From Burkholderia sp. OK233 (GTDB lineage Bacteria > Pseudomonadota > Gammaproteobacteria > Burkholderiales > Burkholderiaceae), in assembly GCF_900230185.1 (NCBI RefSeq), contig NZ_OCSR01000001.1, positions 3,038,001-3,102,000 on the forward strand: a DNA stretch of 64,000 bases, given 5' to 3'. The notes under the pieces were generated by a model. It was not told where the DNA came from and made no database searches. It worked only from the letters and a program-made list of their open reading frames with translations. Below, in pieces: positions 30,432 to 38,878 of the stretch (position 1 is its first letter; each line of letters opens with the position of its first letter). Both the position numbers and the translations under genes were made by a program.

Positions 30432-31241
30432 TTACTGCATAGCAGCGTAATACTTAGCCACGCTATCAATCTCCGCCGAAGTCATCTGCCTCGCCACATT
30501 CCGCATCTGCTCATTAATATCGTTATGCCGGGCACCAGAAGCAAACGCCCGCATCTGCGCAGCGAGATAAATAGAAGACTGCCCACCAAGCCAGGGCGCC
30601 GCACCCTTACGATCCAACTGCCCATGACAAGCAGCACAAGGCGCAATATTCCGCTGCGGATCACCCTGCATCGCAAGCTTCACCGCATTCGCATCCGGTC
30701 CCACGCCTGCAGGCAAAACCTCGGCCGCCGGCGCGCGAGACAGCGAAGCATAATAAGCCGCCAGATCATGCAGATCCTGATCGTTGCGAGCGGCGATAAT
30801 CGGCTGCATCACCGCGTTCTGCCGCACGCCGTTCTGATAGTCGCGCAACTCTTTATAAACCACGTCGGCATACTGCCCGGCCAACGCAGGCGCCGTCACC
30901 TGCACCGTGCCCAGCACGCCATGACACATCGAGCAATTCTGCGTCGCGATCGTCGCGCCGCGGCCAATCGAATTCGCATCGGCGCGCACGCGCCGCAAAG
31001 GCGGCAAGACCACGACCTCGCTCGGCGCCGGGCCAGCAATATTGGCGCCACCGTACCAGCTCGATGGCGCGCCCGCGGCGCTGCAAATCGTCGCCCATAA
31101 ACCACGCTCGCTAAATCCGCTATTGGCCGATGGCAACCAGACAAAGCCGATCAATATCGACACCACGGCAATCGCAATCGTGCCGCCCAAGCTCACCGTG
31201 AACCACGGGTTGCGCAAGCTGAAGACGCGTTCCTGACTCAT
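30432..31241 (-). CDS. Membrane-anchored dihaem cytochrome c (c4-like)
   Basis: A 269-residue protein. One N-terminal membrane helix (about 14-36) is kept as an anchor. Two cytochrome c domains follow, with haem sites CSMCH (103-107) and CAACH (202-206). 'MQPIIAARNDQDLHDLAAYYA' and 'EIDSVAKYYA' are typical C-terminal helices of c4/c5-type domains. Its ATG overlaps the stop of the oxidase subunit I gene by 4 bases, so they are coupled. It probably donates electrons to the oxidase CuA centre. Last gene of the operon. Confidence 0.9.
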   Translation of the reverse strand: MSQERVFSLRNPWFTVSLGGTIAIAVVSILIGFVWLPSANSGFSERGLWATICSAAGAPSSWYGGANIAGPAPSEVVVLPPLRRVRADANSIGRGATIATQNCSMCHGVLGTVQVTAPALAGQYADVVYKELRDYQNGVRQNAVMQPIIAARNDQDLHDLAAYYASLSRAPAAEVLPAGVGPDANAVKLAMQGDPQRNIAPCAACHGQLDRKGAAPWLGGQSSIYLAAQMRAFASGARHNDINEQMRNVARQMTSAEIDSVAKYYAAMQ

Positions 31242-32863
31242 CGCTGCGCTCCAACAACAACTGCCGGCACCGACGTCTGCGGCAATCTGAGCAACTGAAC
31301 GATCGGCACACTGTAGTTGACGACCGTCAGCCCGATCATCAACGCCACCCACAAGCCGAAACTATTGAGCGCGGCAGGCACGTGCTCCACCGGTTGCACC
31401 GCGCTCGCGAAGCGGAAACTCTGTTGCTGTACCTGCGGCCCGAATTGCGACTTCGCGAGGATGTAGATGAACAGCACACCGGACACCACCAGGATCAGTC
31501 CGCCCACCGCTGACATACCCACCCAGAACGCCTGCGATTCCATCCCCGGCATGTTGTAGTCGTAGTAGGCCATGCGGCGCGGCGCACCGAGCAAGCCGAC
31601 GTAGTGCCACGGCAGCGTCACCACCATCATGCCGATGAACCACAGCCACAATTGCGTACGCACCAGCTTCACCGACGCAATCGCGCGGCCGGTCAGTTGC
31701 GGCCACAGTTCGTACGCGATCGCGAAGTACATGATGACGATCGCCCCGCCGAAAATCAGATGGAAGTGTCCGGTCACCCACTGCGTGTTGTGCACCGTCG
31801 AGTTCAACTGGTAGCTCATGTTGATCAGGCCGCCCGCACCGCCGAGCCCCAGCATCACGAACGAAAACGCGATCACCAGCATCATCGGGTTCTGCCACGG
31901 CAACGCGGTCAACCAGCCGAACGCGCCCTTGCCGCCGCGCAACCTGCCGGCGATTTCCACCGATGCGCAGATGGTGAACACCGTCAGCAGCGTCGGCACG
32001 GACACCATACCGGTGAACACCGCATGCAGGAACTTGAAGCCCGAGCCGACCTGCGGATCGGCGAACAGGTGGTGAATGCCGATCGGCATCGCGAACACGA
32101 GGAACAGAATGAACGACACGCGCGCCATCGAGTCGCTGTAGAGCCGTCCGCCGATCGCACGCGGCACCAGCGTGTAGTACGCGATGTAAGCCGGGATCAG
32201 CCAGAAGTAGACGATCGCATGCAGCGTCCACGAGAACAGGATGCGTGATAGGCCGGCATCGATCGTATTGGTCAGACCGAAAGCGACGGGCAAGATCTGG
32301 AACAGGATTTCGAGCGCCGCGCCGACCGCGGTCCAGGCCCACAGATATGCGCCTGCGACGTTGGCGAACATCGCGAGCGGTATGGGCTTGCCGGGATTCG
32401 CACGTTTCCAGATGCGCAGATTCACATGCATCAGCGCGACCCAGATCCACGAGCCGACCACCACAAGCACCACGCCAAGGTAATAGAACGGACTGCCGAT
32501 CATCGGCGGATAGAAGGTGTAGAGCACCGACGCCTTGCCTAGCGCGACAGGCACCATCGCCATCACCGCGCCAACTGCCAGCATGATGAATGCGGCCCAC
32601 GCCCACTTGAGACCGACGAGCCGCTGTGCAAGCGCGAGTTCGACAATCGCGTAGCCAAAGCCCATGGAAACCAGCGTGGGCAGCACGTAAGCCATCACCG
32701 AGCCATGCGCGGTCACCGATCGATAGTAGAGCTCGGGGTCGCCGACCCACGGCACCAGCGGGCTGCGTACCAGCATCTGCCACGCGCCGAGCAGCAGCGC
32801 AACCAGAAACGCGATAAAGGCCAGCCAGAAATGCGCGAGAACGAGTCGCTTAGCGTGAAACAC
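31238..32863 (-). CDS. Haem-copper oxidase subunit I, B-family (ba3-like)
   Basis: Catalytic subunit of a terminal oxidase in the inner membrane, 541 residues and about 13 helices. Metal ligands are readable: low-spin haem His53 (TAHGSVMAYV) and His368; CuB His215, His264 and His265; high-spin haem His366 (QWVTGHFHL). Tyr219, four residues after His215 (LHAIVYFW), is the cross-linked Tyr position. The sequence style resembles ba3-type B-family oxidases rather than aa3 or cbb3, an assignment by motif. It overlaps subunit II by 14 bases and the downstream cytochrome gene by 4. Confidence 0.92.
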   Translation of the reverse strand: MFHAKRLVLAHFWLAFIAFLVALLLGAWQMLVRSPLVPWVGDPELYYRSVTAHGSVMAYVLPTLVSMGFGYAIVELALAQRLVGLKWAWAAFIMLAVGAVMAMVPVALGKASVLYTFYPPMIGSPFYYLGVVLVVVGSWIWVALMHVNLRIWKRANPGKPIPLAMFANVAGAYLWAWTAVGAALEILFQILPVAFGLTNTIDAGLSRILFSWTLHAIVYFWLIPAYIAYYTLVPRAIGGRLYSDSMARVSFILFLVFAMPIGIHHLFADPQVGSGFKFLHAVFTGMVSVPTLLTVFTICASVEIAGRLRGGKGAFGWLTALPWQNPMMLVIAFSFVMLGLGGAGGLINMSYQLNSTVHNTQWVTGHFHLIFGGAIVIMYFAIAYELWPQLTGRAIASVKLVRTQLWLWFIGMMVVTLPWHYVGLLGAPRRMAYYDYNMPGMESQAFWVGMSAVGGLILVVSGVLFIYILAKSQFGPQVQQQSFRFASAVQPVEHVPAALNSFGLWVALMIGLTVVNYSVPIVQLLRLPQTSVPAVVVGAQR

Positions 32864-33422
32864 AGCTGAGCCTCCGTGATTGTCGGGCTTGTTCGAAGAA
32901 CGTGGCTTTGTCGACGACCTTGACGTGCGCCCACATGGTCTGGTGGCCGAAGCCGCAGAACTCGTGACACGGCATGGTGTGATCGGCGGGTTTGTCGAAG
33001 CGCGTATTCAGCGTCGCGACATAGCCGGGCACGACCATCGTGTTGATGTTGGTGTCGGTCACTAGCAACCCGTGCACGACGTCGGCGCTGGTGGTGCGGA
33101 TCGTGATCGGCGTGTCGGCGGGTACCAGCAGACACTGCGGCGTGAATGAATATTGCTGCGCAATGAAACGCACGACGACCGAGCCATCCGGCTCGACGGC
33201 GCTGCCGAGGTTGTCTTCGACGAATTCGCCGGACAGTTGCAGGCGCGAAGGATCGATCGTCTCGACCCGCGACGGCGGCATCATCGCCCAATGCAGCCCG
33301 GAGAACACGATGACGACGAGCATCAGAACGATCAGCGCCGTGGCGAAAATCGCCCAGCGGCGTTCGGCGCGTAAGGCGACTTCGTGACCGCTGCCCGGTT
33401 GGTGATTGGAATCAGTCGACAT
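32850..33422 (-). CDS. Cytochrome c oxidase subunit II (CuA)
   Basis: Small 190-residue subunit with one N-terminal membrane helix (about 23-45) and a periplasmic cupredoxin. CuA ligands are complete: His117, then C152-x3-C156-x3-H160-x2-M163 in 'PCHEFCGFGHQTMWAHV'. Having one helix is typical of ba3-type enzymes, where the second is supplied by a small subunit IIa, which fits the 58-residue gene 2 bp upstream. Electrons should arrive from the adjacent c-type cytochromes. Confidence 0.92.
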   Translation of the reverse strand: MSTDSNHQPGSGHEVALRAERRWAIFATALIVLMLVVIVFSGLHWAMMPPSRVETIDPSRLQLSGEFVEDNLGSAVEPDGSVVVRFIAQQYSFTPQCLLVPADTPITIRTTSADVVHGLLVTDTNINTMVVPGYVATLNTRFDKPADHTMPCHEFCGFGHQTMWAHVKVVDKATFFEQARQSRRLSCVSR

Positions 33423-33424
33423 AG

Positions 33425-33601
33425 TCAGTGAATGACGCCGCGCGGCAGAAAGACAAGAAAGTAGAAGCCGAACCAGATCGCCATGACGATCAGCGTGGCG
33501 ACACCGGCCACGGCGATCGCGCCATGCGGGCCGGCCGCGACGACGCGTTCCACTTCTTCATCCGTAGGTGGGGGCGCGCTGCGGGTATCGTTCGCTTCCA
33601 T
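33425..33601 (-). CDS. Small membrane subunit of the oxidase (subunit IIa-like), 58 residues
   Basis: Short gene encoding a protein that starts MEANDTRSAPPPTDEEVERV. It has an acidic N-terminus of about 25 residues and one membrane helix at about 28-51 (GAIAVAGVATLIVMAIWFGF), ending LPRGVIH. A CGGAGAA site lies 9-15 bases before the ATG. The stop is 2 bp before the subunit II start, so translation is tightly coupled. By size, topology and position it resembles subunit IIa of ba3 oxidases; the resemblance is structural, not by sequence identity. Confidence 0.8.
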   Translation of the reverse strand: MEANDTRSAPPPTDEEVERVVAAGPHGAIAVAGVATLIVMAIWFGFYFLVFLPRGVIH

Positions 33602-33631
33602 CTGGAGATTCTCCGGTGCAGCGGTTCAGGT

Positions 33632-35014
33632 TCAGTGCAGTGGCGCTTTGCGCAATTCGTTGACCTCGCGGGACGTCACCGGCTGGCCGTGGTTGCCCCA
33701 CGCAGTGCGGATATACGTGACGACGGCGGCGGCATCGGTGTCATTCAGCTCCTGACCGAACGGCGGCATGCCGTACGGCTCGGGATTGCGCATGGTGCCG
33801 GGCGGGAAGCCGCCATTGAGCACGATGCGGATCGGGTTGACCGCGGAGTCCATTTCGATCGACTGGTTACGTGCGAGCGGCGGATAGTGTTGCAACTGGC
33901 CCTCGCCGTTCGCGCCGTGGCATAGCGCGCACTTGTCGGCGTAGATCTTTTCGCCGAGCGCGAACACGTTGGTATTGGTCGGCGCGGACGGGCCCGATTT
34001 GCGGCCGCGATTGTCCGGTAACGTCTTGAGATAGACCGCCATCGCCTTGACGTCTTCTTCCGTCATGTACTGAAGGCTGTGATAGGTGACTTCGGCCATC
34101 GGCCCGTACACGGCGCCGCGATCGGAAATGCCCGCCTGCAGCAGGTCGACGATGTCCTTGATGCTCCAGTCGCCGAGACCGCCGTCCTTGTCGGAGGTAA
34201 GCGATGGCGCGTACCAGTTCTGCACCGGAATCAGACCGCCGGCGAACTGCTCGCTTTGTGACGAGCCGCCGAGCATGTTGATCTTGGTGTGGCACATCGT
34301 GCAGTGCCCGAGCCCATCGACGAGATACGCGCCGCGATTCCATTCGACCGATTTGGTCGGGTCCGGCTGGAACTCGCCTTCACGGAAATACAACGTGCGC
34401 CAGCCGTACAGCAGCTTGCGCTGGTTGAACGGGAAGCGCAGCGTGTGCTTGTGGTTCGGCTCGCGTACCGGTGTCACGGACTTCAGGTACGCGAAGATCG
34501 CGTTCGAGTCTTCGCGCGTGACCTTGGTGTATTGGGCGATCGGCATCGCCGGGTAGAGCAGGGTGCCGTCCGGCGTGCGGCCGGTGCGCATCATCCTGAA
34601 GAACGCTTCCTCACTCCAGGTGCCGATGCCGTACTGCGCGTCCGGTGTGATGTTCGGCGAATACAGTGTGCCGAATGGCGTGTCCATGGCGAGGCCGCCG
34701 GCGAAAAGCTTGCCGCGCGGCGCTGTATGGCAGGCGACGCAGTCGCCGGCACGCGCCAGATACTCGCCGCGTTTGACGATGTCGGGACGGGTGTCGGCTT
34801 TGTCGGCAGCGGCCGTTGCAGTCGTGGCAGCAGGCACGGCTTCAGCCGCGCTCGCTTCAGCGATCAACAACGCATGCGGTGCGCTGAAAAGCGCGGCGCC
34901 GCCAGCGACGATCAAGCCGGCAACCAGCAAGCTGGCGACGAGCGAAACAGCGGTGCGACGGTGCTTCGTCATGGCCTGCGCAACAGGGCGGATCGAGCGG
35001 AAGGTCGGCTTCAT
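33632..35014 (-). CDS. Trihaem cytochrome c (dehydrogenase cytochrome-subunit type)
   Basis: Periplasmic or membrane-anchored 460-residue protein. The N-terminal hydrophobic segment lies at about 22-45. Three haem sites are present: CVACH (92-96), CTMCH (238-242) and CALCH (362-366). The three-domain layout matches cytochrome subunits of alcohol, gluconate and sorbitol dehydrogenases ('GEYLARAGDCVACHTAP', 'FAYLKSVTPV'). No dehydrogenase gene is adjacent; instead it lies inside an oxidase operon, so it may link another donor to the oxidase. The ATG overlaps the upstream stop (ATGA), which fixes this start over an in-frame ATG six codons earlier. Confidence 0.9.
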   Translation of the reverse strand: MKPTFRSIRPVAQAMTKHRRTAVSLVASLLVAGLIVAGGAALFSAPHALLIAEASAAEAVPAATTATAAADKADTRPDIVKRGEYLARAGDCVACHTAPRGKLFAGGLAMDTPFGTLYSPNITPDAQYGIGTWSEEAFFRMMRTGRTPDGTLLYPAMPIAQYTKVTREDSNAIFAYLKSVTPVREPNHKHTLRFPFNQRKLLYGWRTLYFREGEFQPDPTKSVEWNRGAYLVDGLGHCTMCHTKINMLGGSSQSEQFAGGLIPVQNWYAPSLTSDKDGGLGDWSIKDIVDLLQAGISDRGAVYGPMAEVTYHSLQYMTEEDVKAMAVYLKTLPDNRGRKSGPSAPTNTNVFALGEKIYADKCALCHGANGEGQLQHYPPLARNQSIEMDSAVNPIRIVLNGGFPPGTMRNPEPYGMPPFGQELNDTDAAAVVTYIRTAWGNHGQPVTSREVNELRKAPLH

Positions 35015-35760
35015 TGCGGTTGGCTCCCGCATGCGAGAGGCAGCCGCTCAGCGGACGCCGGCGCGGGCCGCGGATCGGCAGGGCGCGGCTGGCGCGCGAG
35101 CCAGTTCGATACCGCGGTGATGTCCTTGTCGGTCAGCTTGACGGCGATCGAATGCATGCAGTCCGGCGCAAGCGCGTGACGTGTACCCGAGCGCCACGTG
35201 CCCATCTGCCCGGCGATATAGCTCGCATGCAGGCCGAGCAGCCCCGGAATGCCAGGCTGCGTACCCGTCATGCGTGCGCCATGACACGCGATGCACGCCG
35301 GGATCTTGCGTGCCGGGTCGCCTTGGGTGACGAGCCGTTGTCCGGCTGCGAGCACTGCCGGTGCGACGTCGGTGTGATCGGCATTGGGGTAGGGCGGTTG
35401 CAGGTCTGCGAAGTACTGGCTGATCTTGCGCAGGTAGTCGTCGGGCAGGAAGGCGAGCAGATAGCCCATTGGCGGATAAGTGCGGCCGCCGTCACGAAAC
35501 GCGGTCAACTGATTGAACAGATAGTCGGCCGGTTTGCCGGCGATGCGCGGAAAGTAATCGTTGTTCAGGCCTTGGCCTTGCACGCCATGACACGAGGTGC
35601 AGGCGCGCACGCGCTCGTCCATGGCCGAGGGCATCGCGGCTGACGCGTCGGTGGCTGCGAACGCCGCGCCACGCCACATGACGTAAAGCACCACCAGAAT
35701 CGAAAATCCGATAGATCTACGATGCACGCCAGGCCTCGCCGGGGGAACGGTTATTTTCAC
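35011..35760 (-). CDS. Dihaem cytochrome c (c4-like), first gene of the oxidase operon
   Basis: A 249-residue exported protein. A hydrophobic signal segment lies at about 18-36 (GFSILVVLYVMWRGAAFAA). Haem sites are CTSCH (54-58) and CIACH (156-160), with 'DPARKIPACIACHG' typical of c4 proteins. The start used is GTG; a second in-frame GTG 11 codons later would place the signal peptide at the very N-terminus and is equally plausible. It leads the minus-strand operon: c4, trihaem c, small subunit, CuA subunit, catalytic subunit, anchored c4. Confidence 0.88.
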   Translation of the reverse strand: MKITVPPARPGVHRRSIGFSILVVLYVMWRGAAFAATDASAAMPSAMDERVRACTSCHGVQGQGLNNDYFPRIAGKPADYLFNQLTAFRDGGRTYPPMGYLLAFLPDDYLRKISQYFADLQPPYPNADHTDVAPAVLAAGQRLVTQGDPARKIPACIACHGARMTGTQPGIPGLLGLHASYIAGQMGTWRSGTRHALAPDCMHSIAVKLTDKDITAVSNWLARQPRPADPRPAPASAERLPLACGSQPQ

Positions 35761-36216
35761 TATTTATTTCTCATGCATTCGCTCGTGAATTCACTCATCG
35801 GATTCGATGAACGATGCATGACAAGCCTGCCAATTCTTTTTCATCACGACTGCATGAACAGAAAATCGAAACGGACTTATTAAGGAGGCACAGTATTGAG
35901 GCGATGCGGCAATGCAACTTCTTTATGAAGCAATGATCTGCCTGAGTGCGCCAATGGGTGGCGGCTTTTGGGCTGCAGTAATAACGCTTGATGCGTCTCG
36001 AAGACGTGTAGCAGGTTGCAGGAATTTATCCGATGCGTCAATAAAATTTGCTAGACCAATCGGTGATGTATTTGATCAGCATAGGCGTCGATTAGAGCGC
36101 CTTCAATATTTATTCTTTGTCTCGTTCGAGTGCGGACTGCATCGCCGAATGGGATTGATGCACTGCGTTTCTGTCGTGTTCCCTGAGTCGCAGTGCGTGC
36201 ATCGACGCGGGGCGCG
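35761..36216. other. 456-bp intergenic region before the oxidase operon
   Basis: AT-richer than its surroundings. It should hold the promoter of the minus-strand oxidase operon and the 3' flank of the LysR gene. No FNR/ANR box (TTGAT-N4-ATCAA), sigma-54 site or good -35/-10 pair was found. A strong AAGGAGG at 35882-35888 on the plus strand is followed 14 bases later by an ATG that opens only a 10-codon frame. Confidence 0.5.
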
Positions 36217-37104
36217 TCAACTGAAGAGATGCATCAACGCCGTGCGTGCATTACTGACGCGTTCGCTTTCGCCGATTCGCCCCGGCAACAGATGAAACTC
36301 GACAGCGGGCAGTGCGGGCAACCCGACGCTCGGCGGACAGGCCACCAGGCCCCCGCCGATCGACGATTCGTTCAGGCAGGAAATGCCCAGCCCGGCCTTC
36401 AGCGCCAGTTGCAACCCAGCCACCCCGGAGGCCGAATGCGACACCAGATACGGCACCTTGTGCTCATCGAGGAGCTTCACGACGAAGCGCTGCAACTGAC
36501 AACTCGACGGTAGCAATACCAATGAATAAGGCGTGGCAGGCCGAGGACTGGCATCGGCCGCGCAGACCCATAGCAGTTTCTCGCGCCGCACCACGGTGCT
36601 TTGCGCGCTGCCGCGCCGGTTGGTGGAGCGTGCGCTCCCGGTGACGAGCCGCAACGAGAGGCCGATGTCGTACGACGCATCGTCGCCGGCGCTGCTGTCG
36701 ATCACGGCGCTCGGCTGCACGGTGACGTGCAGTTTCAGGCGCGGATGCTGTTCCGAGAATGTCTTGAGAATGCGCGCGATGTCGAGCGGACGGTAGTAGT
36801 CCGTGATGGCGATGCGCAGTTCGCCGTCGAGCGAGCGGCCTTGCAGGTCCTCGAACGCCGCCTCGCTCATGGCGATGATGCGGCGCGCGTGATCGAGCAG
36901 GCGGCTGCCGGCCGGCGTGGCGGTCACACCCTGCTTGCTGCGCACGAAGAGTGGCTGGCCGGCGCGTTCCTCGAGTTTCTTCAACTGCTCGCTCACTGAC
37001 GACTGCGACAGGAACACGCGCTCCGCGCCCGCCGAAACGCTGCCTGATTCTGCGACGGCGACGAAGGTGCGCAGCTGTGTCAGGTCAAATCCGCGTTGGC
37101 TCAT
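36217..37104 (-). CDS. LysR-family transcriptional regulator
   Basis: A 295-residue regulator. The N-terminal winged helix (about 5-65) reads 'FDLTQLRTFVAVAESGSVSAGAERVFLSQSSVSEQLKKLEE'. The C-terminal part (about 90-295) is the LysR substrate-binding fold. The ATG chosen is in front of the HTH; an in-frame start 27 codons earlier adds unrelated sequence. It is divergent from an MFS gene 98 bp away, the classical arrangement for control of that transporter. Effector unknown. Confidence 0.92.
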   Translation of the reverse strand: MSQRGFDLTQLRTFVAVAESGSVSAGAERVFLSQSSVSEQLKKLEERAGQPLFVRSKQGVTATPAGSRLLDHARRIIAMSEAAFEDLQGRSLDGELRIAITDYYRPLDIARILKTFSEQHPRLKLHVTVQPSAVIDSSAGDDASYDIGLSLRLVTGSARSTNRRGSAQSTVVRREKLLWVCAADASPRPATPYSLVLLPSSCQLQRFVVKLLDEHKVPYLVSHSASGVAGLQLALKAGLGISCLNESSIGGGLVACPPSVGLPALPAVEFHLLPGRIGESERVSNARTALMHLFS

Positions 37105-37202
37105 GATTCGGTATATCCGATGGAAGTCATCTGATTTTCCGGCTTTTCCGATGGGTTGCCCAGCCGTAGGATACCTCCAATTCATTCATTGCAGAGGCTG
37201 TC

Positions 37203-38519
37203 ATGGGAAACGATTCGATTGCCGCCGCGCGGGTACCGACTGTGCGCGCAGCAAGCCATCGGTGGAAGGTGCTGGGAATCGGCTTTGCGGCGAATGCGAG
37301 TTTTTCGGCCGCTTTCTCAGGGATTCCGACCACGGCCGTGTTTTTGCGTTCGGGCTATCACCTCGGCAACGAAGGGCTGGGGCTGGTGCTCGGCATGCTC
37401 GGTTTGGGCATCGCGGTCAGCGAGTTGCCATGGGGTCTCCTGACCGACCGTTGGGGCGACCGCCGCGTGCTGTTGCTCGGACTTCTTTCGACTGCCGCGG
37501 CGCTAGCCGGGCTGGCATTGTTCGTGGTGCCGTCCGGGGGGCATGTGCCAGGCGTGGCGACGCTCGCGCTGGGCCTGCTGCTCGTCGGCCTGCTCGGCGG
37601 CAGCGTTAACGGGTCGAGTGGCCGTGCGGTGATGGCGTGGTTTCGCGAAGGTGAGCGAGGCCTCGCGATGAGCATTCGGCAGACCGCGGTGCCGGCCGGC
37701 GGAGGACTGGGCGCGCTGATCCTGCCGGCGCTCGCCTCGAGATTCGGCTTTGCCAGCGCGTACACCGTGCTGGCCCTCGCGTGCGCGATTACTGCGGTGT
37801 TCGCATGGTGCTGGCTGCACGAGCCTTCGCATGTCGAAGGGAGTGGTGCGAGTACGCCTCGCAACGCGAGCGCTGCGGGTGCAATGCCGGCGAAGGTTTC
37901 GCCGCTACGCGACGTCGGCATCTGGCGTGTGGCGCTTGGCGCCGGTGCGTTGTGCGTGCCGCAGATTGCCATCGTGACATTCGGGACGGTCTTCCTTCAC
38001 GACTTCAACCGCGCCGGCGTGCTGGCGATCAGTGTGACGATGGCGGCCGTGCAAACGGGCGCTGCAATTGCACGGGTCTGGAGCGGTGCGTGGACCGACC
38101 GGCGCGGCAATCGACGCGCTTATATGCGCGCCTGCAGTGTGCTGACCGCGGTGCTGTTCGCATCGCTCGCCCTGATGACGGGTCTGGCCGGCATGCACCA
38201 TACGGCGATGACGGCGGTGGTCGCACTGATGATCGTGCTGGGCGGCATAAGCGCATCCGCATGGCACGGCGTTGCCTTCACGGAACTCGCGACCCTCGCG
38301 GGGACGAGTCGTGCGGGCACCGCACTCGCGATGGGCAATACCTGCGTCTTTCTCACGCTGTTCCTGACACCGCTCGCGATTCCGCTGCTGTTGTCGGTGG
38401 GTTCGTGGCCGATGGTGTGGGCGGTAGCGAGCGTGTGCGCCTTGATCGCGCTACCGGTATTTCCGCGCACTGCTCGCGTTAGCAAGCTGACGGCGGCACG
38501 TGCTTGTGATGCCACATGA
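37203..38519 (+). CDS. MFS transporter, divergent from the LysR gene
   Basis: Twelve-helix transporter of 438 residues with motif A after helix 2 (GLLTDRWGDRRVLL) and 'SSGRAVMAWFREGERGLAMSIRQTAVPAGG' spread over about 140-170. That segment resembles the CynX/NimT-like or glucarate/oxalate-like subgroup, but no substrate can be named. The start at MGNDSIAAARVPTV has GAGG 8-11 bases upstream. Likely controlled by the divergent LysR protein. Confidence 0.88.
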   Translation: MGNDSIAAARVPTVRAASHRWKVLGIGFAANASFSAAFSGIPTTAVFLRSGYHLGNEGLGLVLGMLGLGIAVSELPWGLLTDRWGDRRVLLLGLLSTAAALAGLALFVVPSGGHVPGVATLALGLLLVGLLGGSVNGSSGRAVMAWFREGERGLAMSIRQTAVPAGGGLGALILPALASRFGFASAYTVLALACAITAVFAWCWLHEPSHVEGSGASTPRNASAAGAMPAKVSPLRDVGIWRVALGAGALCVPQIAIVTFGTVFLHDFNRAGVLAISVTMAAVQTGAAIARVWSGAWTDRRGNRRAYMRACSVLTAVLFASLALMTGLAGMHHTAMTAVVALMIVLGGISASAWHGVAFTELATLAGTSRAGTALAMGNTCVFLTLFLTPLAIPLLLSVGSWPMVWAVASVCALIALPVFPRTARVSKLTAARACDAT

Positions 38520-38878
38520 TGGGGTAACGGTGGCCGGTGGCGTCATGCTGCTGGTCAAATTCGTTATTTTCCACGCGACGAGAGCGGCGGCGCGCGCTCT
38601 CGTCGCTGCGTTGATTTTCAGAAGGAAACAAACAGCAAGAGAAAAACTCTCGCATATTCGATTTGCATAATTGCGCATTCCTGCTTTGATAGTTTCGCGA
38701 TGGACTATCAAATTGTTGACGGGTTTCAGAGCGCTCCGATTTTCTCCGGTTTGTAGCAGTGGTTTTATGGCCGCCCTTGGTGCGCCATCCAACGCCACTG
38801 GACCATTAGAGCACGTACGAAGTGAGCGGCATCTCCCTACACGTTCGCTGAGTATGCCTACAACAACGGAGACAAATC
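38520..38878. other. 359-bp regulatory gap before the response-regulator cluster
   Basis: Lies between the MFS stop and the first RcsB-like regulator. Its middle part (about 38640-38720) is AT-rich and holds the inverted repeat at 38685-38712. No good -35/-10 pair was identified. No coding frame in it is credible. Confidence 0.5.
38685..38712. promoter_or_regulatory. Perfect 9-bp inverted repeat upstream of the regulator cluster
   Basis: TTTGATAGT, 10 bases, ACTATCAAA. It is AT-rich against a GC-rich background, with arms about one helical turn apart, which suits binding of a dimeric regulator. It lies about 165 bp before the first response-regulator gene. Autoregulation by one of the three RcsB-like proteins is an inference. 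Confidence 0.5.

Noticed and set aside
35761..35830. Sigma-54 promoter before the oxidase operon (TTGGCAGGCTTGT on the minus strand)
   Set aside because: The GG and GC elements do not have the required 10-base spacing.
35912..36295. 127-codon plus-strand frame after an AAGGAGG
   Set aside because: The AAGGAGG is 23 bases from this start, the frame runs into the LysR gene antisense, and the translation has no domain or compositional sign of a gene.
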